Positions 36,301-48,423 of a DNA stretch of 64,000 nucleotides are shown here, in pieces. The position numbers and the translations under genes are program-made. The notes beneath the pieces are model-generated. The model was not told the origin of the DNA. It ran no database searches and worked only from the letters and a program-made list of their open reading frames with translations. Within the stretch, counting starts at the first letter, position 1; each line of letters opens with the position of its first letter. The DNA comes from Pyrocephalus nanus. Its lineage: Eukaryota > Chordata > Aves > Passeriformes > Tyrannidae. The stretch covers positions 16,041,501 through 16,105,500 of the forward strand of contig CM076267.1 of the NCBI GenBank assembly GCA_038380795.1, in the 5' to 3' direction.

Positions 36301-38219
36301 GCTGACAACAGCATAAAACCCAGCTGGGCAGCTCTAAAAGGGACCCCAAAGTGGTAGGGACCCTCCCTTGCAGCCTGAGGTGTCCCTCCTGTCATATCTT
36401 ACCCAGATGGGGATGCCAAGCACTGGGGCAGAGCAGCAGTACTGGGGCAGTATCTGGTCCTCTGGTCCAGATCCTGACCTGAAATGCAGCCAGCTGGTGC
36501 CAGCCACTGCAGCTTCCTGCTTGTTACCACAGGTGACCCCAGCCTGGCACTCCCAGGGCACCCCATGGCTTCAGTGTCCTGGGGAAACCTGCTGGCCCCC
36601 CCAGAGTGCCCACTGCAGACCAGTCCCAGGAGAGTGGTGATGGAGACAGGGAAGCATGCCCCACCACACACTCAGCCTATCCAGGATGCAGTTGTTGGTG
36701 CATCTCCTTAAGTACCTTGTATCGTATTTGGAGAGGTATCATGGGTGAGCACAGCTTCCCAGATCCCAGCTTTACCTATAGCACCTAGGGTGTTGTCATG
36801 GGGGTGCAGAGTACAAGGTCGGGGCTGGCAGCCCCTGGCAGCCTCAGAGGTAGGAGATGCCAGCTCACCCAGTGCCTGGCCAAGGTCCCAGTCCACCCCG
36901 GTGCTCCTCCACTCCCTTGTTGGCTACATCCGTAGTGCCAGGTGCCCCAGGCCTGGGTGACGCTTGTCCAGGAGGCAAATGAAAAGGCTGGCAGTGGCAG
37001 GTCCCCTCCTCCCACAGCTCTGAGGATCAGCGCGGGCAGGGGCTGAGCCAGGCGCTGCTGCAAGAACAGAACATCCTGCCTCGGGGCTCCCCAAGCCAGC
37101 AATAGCTGGTCAAGAAGCAGCGGCCCTGGCACCCTGCTCAGTGTCCATCTCCTGGGCAGGCAGCCCATGCACTTCCAGGGCCACTGGGTGGCCCGGGAGA
37201 GAAGAGCCTGATAGCTCCCCCATTCCCTGGATGCCCTGTGGGAGGGTGAGGATGATGTATGCCAAGATGCAGGACTAGTACAACTTCTGGGTTTTTCCCT
37301 ACTGGGGAAGCACACTAGGTCCTTCAGCAGGGGTGAAGGAACCCCCTAATCCCTTTTGCTTATGGGGGTCCAGAGCCATTTCTTGGGGCAATGATAAAAC
37401 ATGTCCCCTCACCCCAGTGAATTGCAGGTGCAGGGGGGAGGATGCCAGACTGTACCTATGCTGTGCCTGATGCTTCCCATGGCCAGGAATGGGCTGGGGT
37501 GGGCGGAGTTGCCTGTAGTTTCACCACAGCAGAATGAAGCTTTCCTCTCCACCCTGCCTAACAGATAGCAACAAGCTTGTCCCAGAGCCAGTTGGACTGA
37601 AGACTGCCTCTCCTCACGGTCTTTAGCTGTGGGGGATGTGTAGGGTGGACCCATTGCCTGGGGACAATATCTGAAGCTACAGCCTGGCACAGAGAGTGTA
37701 GGACCCCACTGCAGAACCAGGGCATTCCCTGTGATCTCTGCCCCAGGTCTGGCCTTGGCCAGGAGCAGGTTGACTGGCTGGAGACAATCATGGTGTGCTC
37801 AGCAACACCCTGACCTCCAACATTAGTCCACCCCCAGGGACACAAGCAGTCTGTCTCCTTGTGCAAATTGTCTGGGAACCCAGAGTGGTGCTGGAACAGA
37901 CGGATTTTCAGTGGAAGGGAGCCCTCGCTCTGCCTGGGCATCTCCTCCAGGCACAGCAGAGCTGTGAAAAACAGGCTGGGTGGGGGACAGTTGATGTCTA
38001 GGGGTGCCCACACCACCCTAGTTCTCAGCCTCTGGGGTGCCCATGCAGCCCTGTGTGCAATGGCAGCTCTGTGGGCTGATCAGCTCCGGGGTGCCGGGGT
38101 GAAAAGGGCAACCAGCTGCCTCTGCCACATCCTGGGGCAAAGCAGTGCCTGCCCCAGGATGGCACACCCCATCCGGGCTGGGCAGGACACACAGCACCCT
38201 GCGGGCAGCCAGCAACAGC

Positions 38220-38480
38220 GCACACCTCTGCTCACACCCACACCTTCACCTGATGCACACACACCAGGACACAGAGCAGTGAGCACAGCAGGGCACAGCC
38301 AGCGCCACACGTTTAGCTCAGCAGGAGCACCCACACATGCACACACAGGACAGTGATACACCAGCTCCACCCTGCCTTGCCAGGGAGGGCACACACACGT
38401 GTGCACAGCAACACACACATTAAAACACATATGCAAATACATAAGCGTGCATGCACTTACACACCTGTGTGCAACTACAT
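38220..38480. repeat. CA-rich low-complexity region
   Basis: Scattered short (CA)n runs with ACACACACA and CACACACG units; too degenerate to define a repeat length. Confidence 0.6.
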
Positions 38481-40744
38481 CTATGTGCAAGTGCAAACCT
38501 GGGCACTCGCGCTCCCCAGTTCTCCTCCTGCACCCTGCCCTTCCCATGCAAATCCTCCTGGTGCAGAACTGTGCCATGGAAATCCCCAGCCTATGTTCCA
38601 AGGTCCCCAAAGCCATACTACTGGCCATGCAGAGCCTGGGGTTGGGCAGACAGCACCACGCAGGACAGGCAGCAGCACCCCACCGTGCCTCATCCCTTGC
38701 CAGCCTGTCAGAGCACCAGCGCTGGCTCTGATGTGGTAGATGTGGGTGTTTAAAGCCCCTAGGTCTGCCCAGCTTGAGGAGCAGCTCACTTGGGTGCTAA
38801 CCTTGCCAGATGGCCATATCCCAGCCAACACAGCCTGCAGGGCAGTGTGGCTTCCTGGGACCACTTCAAGCTTTGAAGGGTGTCATAGCTTCCCAGTGCC
38901 ACTGGGGTGGTAGAGCTGGGACAGGGAGAGCAGGCTGGAAAGATGGCGGGGGGGAATTTCTAGTGCTGCATCTTGAGACTGTTCCCCTCCCAAACGGGGA
39001 CACACATGCTGCCCTGGGCACAGTCCTGCTGCTCATGCCAGCACAGGGTCTGGCTTTCTGGCTGAAAAGCCAAAACATTGATTTTCTGGAGTATCTGGGC
39101 TATTCACCAATTGCAACATGGGTCCCATGGTGTACTGGGTCATGCTAGGGCATAAGGCAGCCCTGTGGTGCTGGAGCCTTCAAGGGAAAATGGAGGCGGC
39201 ATCTCCACAGCCCTGCTCTGCCAGATACCATCTCTGCCAGGCCCTGCCCCCGCAGGAACACGTGCAGCGACTGGAGCACATGGGCAGCAGGGTCTGGCTT
39301 TGCTCAGAGTTATTAATCGTGTTCTGTTTGATCCCAGCCTGAGTGGGGGAGCTTAAGGGGGTTGTGCATACTGGGGGATGTGTTGTGCTTTTTCAGCTTT
39401 TCAACTTTGCCAGGATTGTTAGAATAAGACACAGGGCCTAGAGACATGGCCCCAGGGGGCCCATGACCACCATGATGATCAAACACCACACCACCTGGGG
39501 GCTGCTCCCAGGCTAGGATGCACACTTAGCTCTTAAGAGACACAGAGAGTGCAGCAACCTTGGAGATACTGTTTGATTTTGGTCCTTTCCTACACCATCT
39601 GTTGGAAACTTCCCAAGCGCCTGCCCAAACAGGGAGCCTAGGAGGTGCCCCACTTCCATCCTTTGCAGGGACACCCCAGGGAGCCAACAGGGTTCTCCTG
39701 CTCTAGGGCAGGGGCTGCTAAACCTTGTCCCGTGCATAGATTGGATGGGAGTGAGGGAAAGCAGCAGGAATGTTCCTGTCTCTCGGCACACTCCTGAACT
39801 CCTTTACACCCAGCCTCTCCTCCACCTACACTGGTTGGATGGGCTAAGCCTTTGCAGCATTTGCAGAGAGGCTGCAGAAGGTCTCAGGATGCACCTGTAA
39901 ACTGAGAGCATCCCTGAGTGTGGTGGGACCAGAACTGGATCCTACAGAAGTGCCTGTACCTGAGGGTGAAGCAGAAGCAGCTCAGGGCTGACAGAGAAAT
40001 CACAGGCAGAGCCAGGCACAAACAGCAGGGAGGTGGGGGGATCTTTCCACTCCCAAATAACATCCTGAGGTGGGAGGAAAGCAGATCCACTGTTGTCCCA
40101 TCTCCTAGCTCTCCACCACTCCCTGCAATCTCCATGGTGCTTGGAGCAGCCCTGGGCTCTGAATGTCTTCACCGGCTGCAAGGGGACAGGGATGGGATGG
40201 GAAACAGGATGGGACGGGAGCCGAGATCAAGCACTAGCACTTCAAGAGCAGGGCAGGCAGTGGGCAGGGCTGCCCTGGAAGAGCTCCACCAGATTGCCAG
40301 TCACCCCCCATACCCTTCCACAACACACATAGGCAGAGGGATTGCCACCAGCAGAAGCTGGCACCTGATCTGCAGGCTGAGGGTGAACAGCAGGCAATAC
40401 CTGCCCTAGGCAGTCAGACAGACCATGGAAGGGCTGGTAAGTGCAGCTCCTGGGAGTGAACCAGGGCAGAGGTGTGCGGGAAAGGATGTAACACCCCTCA
40501 TCCTCTGCCCTGATCCCCACTGCCAGCTCCTGCCCTCCCTCCCTGCTGCACTGTGTCAGCAGCTAAAGCTCCCTTGGTGCCAGCAGACCATTGAGACCTA
40601 CCTGGGTGCTTGGCAGAGCCTGGCAAGCTCCATCCTTGGACGGCACTGTGCCAGGGCTCTCTGTGCCTGCCATGGCTCCACAGTGCTGCCGGGACAGGCT
40701 GCCCTTCTCCACCAGGCTGCTGCAGGCAGCAGTCAGCCACACAG

Positions 40745-41215
40745 GCTGAATGCATGTGTCTAGCATATTACATGTGCCTGTCATGCCATGGGCACACGGA
40801 CATGGGTCTTGCCTGCCACAGCCTGCAAAGCTGAGTGCCAGAAATGCCATGTATACCAATGCCACGCGGGTCCCGTGTCCCGCGCACGTGCAGGTCCTAT
40901 GGTGTTCGTGCATGCTGCATGTGGATTGCATCATCTGTGTGCACTGCCTGTCCATCGCTTCACGCATGTGCCGCACACAGGTCAAATGCTGCATGCATGT
41001 GTTTGGGTGAGACTGCATGTTTTGCGTGTCCCTTGTGCGCTCTGCTCCCCACACGGGCTGTACGTTCATCCTGGCACGCGTGCTGCGCACCTGCTTGCAC
41101 ATCCTGTGGGAGTTGCAAGCACGCGTGTGCTCCCTCCGTGGGCTGTGGGCGCACAGACATGCTGGACACGCAGCAGCAGAGTGTGGTGGTGCGGTGCGTG
41201 AGCGCCAGCCGCGCG
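40745..41215. repeat. GCATG/CACG-rich degenerate repeat flanking mir-375
   Basis: About 470 bp enriched in TGCATG, CATGTG, CACACG and GCACGTG units, with CpG kept as CACG. TGCATG or its reverse recurs around 40,750, 40,910, 40,990 and 41,012. The bias makes the region poor in stop codons in several frames on both strands, so long overlapping open frames appear without being genes. It lies immediately beyond the 3' side of the miR-375 hairpin. Confidence 0.5.
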
Positions 41216-41236
41216 CCTGCAGATGGGCTGGACCTG

Positions 41237-41300
41237 CCTAACGCGAGCCGAACGAACAAAACGTTCAGGTCAGGTCTTGCACGTGGGGCTCGACGCCAGG
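41237..41300 (-). ncRNA. MIR375: microRNA miR-375 precursor
   Basis: The minus strand folds into the miR-375 hairpin: the 5' arm contains GTCGAGCCCCACGTGCAAGA, the loop region ACCTGACCTGAACG, and the 3' arm the mature miRNA at 41,239-41,260. The mature form begins TTTGTTCGTTCGGCTCGCG, identical to vertebrate miR-375 over its seed and body, and ends TTA rather than the mammalian TGA. miR-375 is abundant in pancreatic islets, pituitary and enteroendocrine cells, where it tunes hormone secretion (myotrophin is a known target in mammals). Position and strand between CRYBA2 and CFAP65 match human. Confidence 0.98.
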
Positions 41301-41554
41301 CAAGTGCAGAGTTGCTCCGAGTTTGGATAGTGTGGGCTGGAGGGGTGCCCTGCCATGGACTGATGGCAGCCCCTTCCACACCCTTCCTCCGGAGCTGGGT
41401 CTGTCCAGGCTGGGAGCCGGTGTCCTTGCTGCACTCGCTGCTCCAAACCAGCTCCTCCGGGGGTAAAGTCCGGAAGGTGGATGCTTGACACCTGCTGCCT
41501 GGGAAAGCCAAACAGAGCAGGGGCGGGTTAAACTGGCACGGTAGAGTGGGAAAA

Positions 41555-41620
41555 CAGGGAAGGGAGGGAAGAAAGGAAGGAAGAAAGGAAGAAAGTAAAT
41601 GGAGGAGGGGAGGGGAATGA
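41555..41620. repeat. GGAA/GAAA microsatellite
   Basis: Purine tract of GGGA, GGAA and GAAA units (GGAAGGAAGAAAGGAAGAAA) between the mir-375 hairpin and its presumed promoter. Confidence 0.8.
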
Positions 41621-41839
41621 AAAGAATTGAAAAATACAGGTGAGAGAGAAGGGAAGAGTTACGGGAAGGGGACAGGCTGGACAGTGTCCCCTGAGCCCAT
41701 CCCTTTCATCTACAGGAGTTCGGGGGTGCGACCAAGCTCCCAGTGCTTGTTTCAGGGAAGCCCCCAGTATGTTCTCCACACCCAGAGCCCTGCTCCCAGA
41801 CAGGCAGGCAGGACCCCAGCCAAGGTGTGCTGGGCTATA

Positions 41840-41970
41840 GCAGCTCACCTGGCTCCGGTGACACGCTGGCAGCTGTCAGGTGAGCGGCTTCACCTTCCCC
41901 CGCTGGCTCACGAGCAGAAAATGAGGGTGACGCTGGCTGGATGGGGCTTTTATAGTCCTGATAAAAATAG
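41840..41970 (-). promoter_or_regulatory. MIR375: Probable pri-miR-375 promoter (TATA and E-boxes)
   Basis: On the minus strand CTATAAAAG at 41,947-41,955 is a strong TATA box, placing the start near 41,920, about 620 bp upstream of the hairpin. E-boxes lie nearby: CACCTG at 41,846, CAGCTG at 41,870 and CAGGTG at 41,877. A TATA-driven promoter with NeuroD-type E-boxes a few hundred bp upstream is known for mammalian miR-375. TSS and factors are inferred here. Confidence 0.7.
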
Positions 41971-42059
41971 CGCTGGCTGGTCGGTGATCGGGGGGCCGGA
42001 GAGATGTGACTGAGCAGAGACAGGCGAGAGGGCTGGGCTGGCGGCGGGCGAGCCTTCTC

Positions 42060-42335
42060 CCCAGCACACCTGTCACAGCTCTGTGTTTGCTCAGAGCAAA
42101 TATTGACCCAGGGAAGGCAGGCTGGGCAAGGGAGGCGATTAGCCCACCTAGATTAGAGGCAGAGCAGGTCTCTATGCAAACTCTCCAGGGCTGCCTTTGT
42201 TAATGGGAGCCTGATGGGCTGATAGGAGCCAGGAGCCTGGGTGCTGGGGTGGTGGGGAGGAGGAGGTGGGGGGGAGAGGAGGAGACATTCATTAACCTGC
42301 ACTGGAACAACACCAGCTGTCACTTTTCCACCCAC
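42060..42335. promoter_or_regulatory. Candidate mir-375 upstream enhancer
   Basis: Contains the perfect 15-bp palindrome TTTGCTCAGAGCAAA (42,086-42,100), which forms two inverted FOXA-type sites (TGTTTGC and TATTTGC). An ONECUT-like TATTGAC is at 42,101-42,107, TAAT homeodomain cores near 42,200 and 42,290, and several E-boxes (CACCTG at 42,067, CAGCTG near 42,314). FOXA, ONECUT, PDX1 and NEUROD1 are islet regulators, fitting miR-375 biology. Confidence 0.45.
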
Positions 42336-42369
42336 CTGCCTGGCTCACTTTGCAGCAGGGGGTAAGAGG

Positions 42370-45300
42370 AGAGCAGGGGGCCTGGGGAAGCAGATGTGAG
42401 GGTACCCTACCTGGGCAGTTCTAGGATGGCGGTGGCTTGCTTGCAGAGTTTTGGGCTGCTGAAAGGTGAGGGAGCACTGAGATTCTAGGGCAGAAAAGTA
42501 AATCTAGTAGTACCTACCCCAAGCAGTCTGACACTGAGTGCCAGTTACAGCAAAGACTCTGTTGCCCCCACCCCAATCCCCCTATTCACGCTGAAAATCC
42601 CCTGGGCACACTAGGGTGATGCTCAGAGCCCACAGACCTCTGAGCCAGGCAGCAAAGCAGAGCTCAACAAAACTACCTCTGCTCACTGTCTTTGGGAGTG
42701 TTCCCAGCATGGCCACATGGGCCAGGAGCCAGCTGTGCTAAAGCAGCCACAAGAACAGGATGTGTTTCACTCCATGTGCACATGCCTCCCTGTGGGGTCA
42801 CTGCATCCCAGAGTCACAGCACTCCTCCATCCTGGCTGTGTCACTGCCCAGCAGGGTAATCAGTGCAGACATCCCCATGCTGGCTCTGGGGCCAGCATGC
42901 AGAGCCCATGGGGCCAGAAGTTTAGACACTTCTGCAGTGCCCAGCCATGCTGCTCAGCCCTGACAATCATCTCCTGATCTCAGCCACAGCCAGCAGAAGC
43001 TGGGCTATCTCTCTCGATTACTCTGGCACCCACAGCTCCCTGGATAACAGAGCATGAAGTGCAGCTGCGGTGGCAGAAGAAGCTCCTTTGTGCAAGTGCA
43101 CTGGCCTGTTTGTTTGTGTAGATGGGCGTGTTTGTGGATGAGGAAGGGGGTAGCACTGCTTTAACCCACACAGTAGACACCTGCAGGAATCCTGGTTCTG
43201 GGTGTGCTTTAGAAACCGTCACCATCGTTCTTTCCAGAGCTGAAGTGTGCTTGCAGGTTGCAGTAAATGGATTCCCAAATGTAGGTGGACAGTGGCAGAT
43301 CCTTGGCAGCCACTCTCACCCAACTCTTCCTCCTTGGAGACTTGACCCTCTCAGAGTCAGGACTTTAAAAAGCAGGCTTCATCCCTCCTGCCTGCTGCTG
43401 CCTCTGCAGGTTGGGGTCCCCCAGGCCTGGCACTGGGAGGGTCTGGAGTGATGCCAACTTGCTGACCTTGCTCATCCTAATCCTCTTTTTCCGTAGTTTT
43501 GGCAGCAAAGGAAATGCAGTATCACCGCTAGGCTGGGTTGTGTTGCAAAGAAACAATGTGACGTTCCCCCTCCTTTTGACGCTGTACAGGCTGTGATGCT
43601 TGGACTTGCATATTTCTCCTTTCCTACTGTGTGAAATGCACTGGACAGGACTCCCACCTCTCCTAGCCATGCACCAGCAGAGCGGAGTAGCGGCTCCTGG
43701 CGTAGCTGATTGGCTGCCCCCTCTATTTCTGGAGAAGACGAAAAAAACCCAACACCACACAGGTGCTGCTGCAGTTCCAGCAGACATCTCCCATTCTGTG
43801 TGCTGTGCCAAAATGCTTTCTCACCCCAGCCTCTCTCCTGCAAGGGCAGGGCCCGACCACTCACCAAATAACAGCAAATACTGTCCTTGCAGGGCTACCC
43901 TATGGAAAGTGGGAGAAAAGCATGTCCCTCAAGCTTGCAGAGTGCTCTGCACTGGACTTCTGTCCCGGGGAATGTCTTTCACCTGCCCTGGCTATGGCAT
44001 CTCCAGGGCAGTGTTTAGCAGTTTGTGCTCTTCCCTGCCAGGCAGGCGGGCAGAGCCAGGACAAAGCCCTTGTTTGTGCCCTCAGCAGGGCTCACCTTGG
44101 AAAGGCAGGCTCAGCCTCTTCTCACAGCAGCCAAGGGCTTATGCTGCCTCACTCTCCCATGAAGACCAACTTGCTCACATCAGAGCACCTCTCGTGTGTC
44201 GTGGTGCCCTGGCCTGACTTGACCCCACTCCCAAATACCAAAGCAACACAGCTGAGCCAGCAAAACCCAGTATCTTGGAGATGGGAGGCCAGGGATGAAG
44301 AATCTCTGCACAGCTCTGCCAAAGGCTTCAGGAGGATCACCCTTGTGGTTTTACTCTTCAGACTTAGCCCTGCCTGCACAGACACTGCAAGCTCGTCAGG
44401 GCAGGACTTTTCCAGGTTTCTACCTGGAATACAGGGGGAGAAGCAGCTGATTCCAACCAGGGGTTTTGCACACTGTCAGCAGGGTACCCCAGGGGACCGT
44501 CTCCTAACATTGCCACCTCCCCCACATAGACAGAGACCCGCAAAGTCTGCCTCTGCAGGAGATTCAGGTTCCCCAGCTGCAATGGGACAGCAGAGCCTTA
44601 CACACTCAGTCAGGGAAGCCCAAGAGCAGCTTTGTTCCTTTCCCTTTATCTCCCGGACAATGGCACGATTCAGCAGGTGCTAAATGTTTTAATGGGATTC
44701 AGGATAGCTTCTGTTGCCCACCTGCCCCAAGGCCATTTCACCCCTCCCTGGGAGCCAGAAGTAACAGCCAAGAAGAAAAGGCCTGTTGTGTGATGCATTA
44801 ACTGCCTGATGACTGAGTGCTCCCGATAACTCCAACAAGGAGAGGGGGAGTCCCATTAGCTTGCCAAGCTTACGCTCAGCCATCCTGACGCTGGTCGAAT
44901 ACCTGCTGGCAGCCTGGCCTGGACACCAACCCCAGCCCCGTGGAAACATCACCCATCACCAGTGGGAAGGAACAGGACCCGTATCTACGATATTTCTCTT
45001 AGAGAGATGTACACTAGAAACGTAGCTGTGTTGGAGCAGGGGCCCAATCCAGCCCTGGAAGACAGTACAACAAGCTCAGATTTCTTCCTGCTTGAGATCC
45101 AAATGTGGTTAGCAGAGACACACCTTCTTGCCTCTTCTAGGTGCTGAGGCGGGCTGTGGGTCTGGCTCTACTGCAGTCCCACAGTTCATCACTTCTTGCT
45201 ATGGGAAAAGCCCTCCCTGCCAGCTCTGCACATCTCTGCCCACTCTTCACCTCACCATTGCCCCCAAGATCCAAGTGAGGGAGGAGCTCTCCGGCTAAGT

Positions 45301-47160
45301 CCACTGCTGTAGGCTCCCCACTCTGCAGAGCTCACCCTGAGCAGTGCCTGGGGGTGATGCTGTCTCCATTTGCCAGAGGGACAGCTGTGTGACTTGGTCA
45401 AAAGTGCTTTCCAAAACCAAGGCGAGGGTCTAGTTCTTAGCCTGCAAAGAGGAAGCAGGAATTTCTCCAACAGAGGAAAGAGGCTGTCCCTGGTATATTT
45501 ATACTTTAGGATGAGGATAAAAGAAAAAAAAGTGTGACATCTGCTACTGTTTTTGCTTAGTGTACGCAAAGGGGTTCTGGTTGACAGGCACCAGAGATGA
45601 CACACCACCATCTCACGGCCCCTGCAAAAAGCTAAGTGAAGGAAAATTTCTCTCGGAGGTGTGGGAGGCTCTCAGACCTCACTTCCTGACTCACACATTG
45701 CTTAAGGCACCATCTTAGGGCTCTCTCCTACTAGAGTGATGCTTATCAGAGAAGTGAATTTACCTCTGATATTTACCTCCAACAGGCAAGTACAGTGTGA
45801 GTTCTGTTTCCTCCAAGTCCAGGCTGTGTTCAGCACAGAAGAATGGGAAGGATAGGAGCTTTAATGACAAAAAAATCATTATCTGAACATGTGACTGCAT
45901 TTGGGCTCCATCCATTCACTTTTAGGTGTTGCAGCAGACTAACTCACAGCATCTCCCATATTAACTCCTCCAGGCAGGGGAGTTAACAGTGATGCAGCCC
46001 AGAGAGCATCAGATCACTCAGGAGGTCTGAGGATGGAAAACTAGGACTACCCTGTCTCCACTGCTCTGAGCTGCCCTTGGGCTCCTGCAGGCAGCTGGAT
46101 TCAACCTGCCTTAGGCAATAGTGAGGCTTCTGCCCCTGCCTGTGTCATCCACTTGGAAAGCTTGTCATAGGACTACGGAGAATCTGTAGTGAGCAAATCC
46201 TAGTAAGGAGCCTCGACCAAGCAGAATCACCTCAAGTGGACTGAACAGCCAGGCCCCATTGCTGCCTTGAGCTGTGGAGGAAGGAAGTGGTTCCCTGTTA
46301 TCTGGTCAGCACTAGCCAAAGCCCAGAGGAAGACAGAAAGGCTGCTGTGACATAGGAGACCTGGCACCCAGAGTGCTGGGGAGGGAAGAGAGGGTCTGCA
46401 CTTCTCACGAGACAGATCCAGTACCCATGTGAAGGCCCGAGGCACTTAGGCTGAGCTCAGGAGCTGGCAGTGCCTCTGCTGTACCTCTGACAACAGGAAC
46501 AGCTCAGCCCTGGGGCTTAGAAATGGTTACGCACACAGGGCTCCTGCACGAAGCGGAGCTTTGTGGGGTGAAGCTGGGTGAGCTGCGGAATTGCCAGGCA
46601 CAACAGGCATCTGCCCTCTGCTGAGCAGGGCAAAAGCCCTCCCCAGCTCCTTGTGCACAGTCTACTCTCGGGCTGCAAGGGAAGAAGTTGCAGCTCTGGT
46701 CTTGGCTGGGTCCTGGCACTAGAAAACAGGGCAGGAGATACTGGAAGGAAACACCAGCTGCATTCTCATCAGAGCTGGGCAGCTGCGTGAGTCCGCATTG
46801 CAGAGACCATAGCAGGGTTGCAAAAGAGGGGAGATCCTGCAAACCAAGCCCCACTGCCTGGCACAGCCATCCTGCAACCTCTACCTGGGAGCAGCAGCTG
46901 GGGCCCGGCACCAGCCTCTGCACCGGCTGCTGGAATTTCTCACAACTCACACTGCCACCTCCCGGCTGTGACAAACCTGCTCCTTCACTGTGACACCTAC
47001 TGCAGCCTGATAGACCCCCCAAGCCAGGCCAAGGCTCAAAGTATCCCCTTCCCCAGGTGACAGCCTTGCAGTTTGAAAAGGTAAGACCTTGTCCAGGGTG
47101 CTCACAAACTCAGACACATGAATTATGTACATTACACACCAGTGTCTGTGTCCAGAGGCC
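42370..47160. other. Gene-free interval between mir-375 promoter and CFAP65 3' end
   Basis: No exon recognised. A 306-codon open frame (43,763-44,683, +) has no recognisable domain. The blocks at about 43,480-43,620 and 44,690-44,910 look like complex unique sequence and could be regulatory. The remainder shows nothing distinctive. Confidence 0.5.
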
Positions 47161-47168
47161 AAGTTGCT

Positions 47169-47174
47169 TTTATT
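47169..47174 (-). terminator. CFAP65: CFAP65 poly(A) signal (AATAAA)
   Basis: AATAAA on the minus strand, the first canonical signal I see after the CFAP65 stop, about 1.1 kb downstream. It implies a 3'UTR of roughly 1.1 kb. Confidence 0.6.
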
Positions 47175-48281
47175 TGGCTGCTGAGTGTGCTGATGGTACT
47201 GCAGCTGCCTCCTTGGGCTGGTCGCTGTAAGGGGAACCTGTAGCAGGCACTGGAGCCAGGAGGGGAGGAGGATTCAGAACCTGCATCCTACCGATGTCGG
47301 CAGGGGGCTTATCACCTCATTGCCCAGCTGTCAGTCCTTCCTCAGCTACATTTCAAAGCAAATTCCTCTCCTTTCCCAGCTGGTACAGACTGGGACAAGT
47401 GTTAATTGTCACAGAGGTTTTCCATATGCTCCCTGTAGCACAGGGTTCTTCTCCAATGATGTGGCCAGCCATAGAAAGGAGAGATGTCATGAACTCTGCT
47501 GTGGAGTTGTCAGAGGATTCAAATTGGAGCTGAGAACATAATCAGTACATACCTCCTCAGAGGCAGCCAGTATGCTGAGCTCAGGGCATGGTTTGGGAGG
47601 GTCAGAGTTGCTCTGGACATCACAGGATGAAGAATGGAGAGAGCTGATGTGCTTGAAGAGCTCAAGCAGCACAGTGCCCAGCAACTATGTTCTGGCGGGT
47701 GGGGGTGCTGGATTGGTGATCCTGAAGAAGAGATTGCAGCTCTGGTGATGACATCTCCATCCAACAACCCTCTCCCATCAAGTATCAATCCCATCTCCCT
47801 GCAATTCTGTCCAAGCTGGGGCAAACTTTCATGCTTTGTCCTCAGCCCAAAATCTACTTCTCCCACCAGTGGCCATTCCTTTAACCTAACTGGATCCCAT
47901 ACCATCTTGAACTACAAAAGCTTTGCCCCCTTTCTGCTGTCAGAGGCTGTGCTGCCTGCTACTTGACCTCTCTTCCCATGGGACCATCCTTGTGCTAGGC
48001 TCTCTTCGGTGTGTCAGGACAGCTGTTCACCCATAGGGCCATGGCCCAGAACTGCATGAGGGTCTCAGGTCCACACAAAGGATGTGCCATTACCACCTCT
48101 GCTCTGTGGCTCAGGACAAGTCAAGAAGGAGCAGTAGAGTGGATTTCCCCCTTTTGCATAGGCAGCCTTGGCACTGATAGGCAGCGATTCAGCTAATCCA
48201 CGGGGTCTAAAAATGGGCTGTGCTTCAGCCTGACATGTTAAAGACAGGTACTGTACCCCATCAGAACACAGATATACTCTG

Positions 48282-48423
48282 CTACCTTCGGGAAGGGCTG
48301 GGGGGTAGAGCAATGACCCTGGGCCGGGCTGTCAGCACCACCTCCCCACGACTGGCTTCAATCAGGATATTCTGCAGTGTGTTTTCCAGCACCAGCTCCA
48401 CGAGGTTCCCAACAGCCGGCTGC
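48282..48423 (-). CDS. CFAP65: CFAP65 last exon
   Basis: Acceptor CTGTGCCTCTAG; TAG stop at 48282-48284. Encodes [18 protein letters not shown] and the C-terminal [19 protein letters not shown] signature. Confidence 0.95.

Larger units (their letters stand above)
32060..40740. other. Gene-free interval between CRYBA2 and mir-375
   Basis: No exon recognised on either strand. Notable patches are two CTCF-like motifs at 33,352-33,366 (+) and 33,686-33,700 (-), an AT-containing block at about 34,330-34,400, and a CA-rich low-complexity zone at about 38,220-38,480. The open frames overlap heavily and look like chance. Confidence 0.6.

Noticed and set aside
40788..41488. Overlapping plus-strand open frames across the mir-375 hairpin
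   Set aside because: The GCATG/CACG bias removes stops in several frames; the Cys/His/Ala-rich translation resembles no protein and the real gene here is the minus-strand microRNA.
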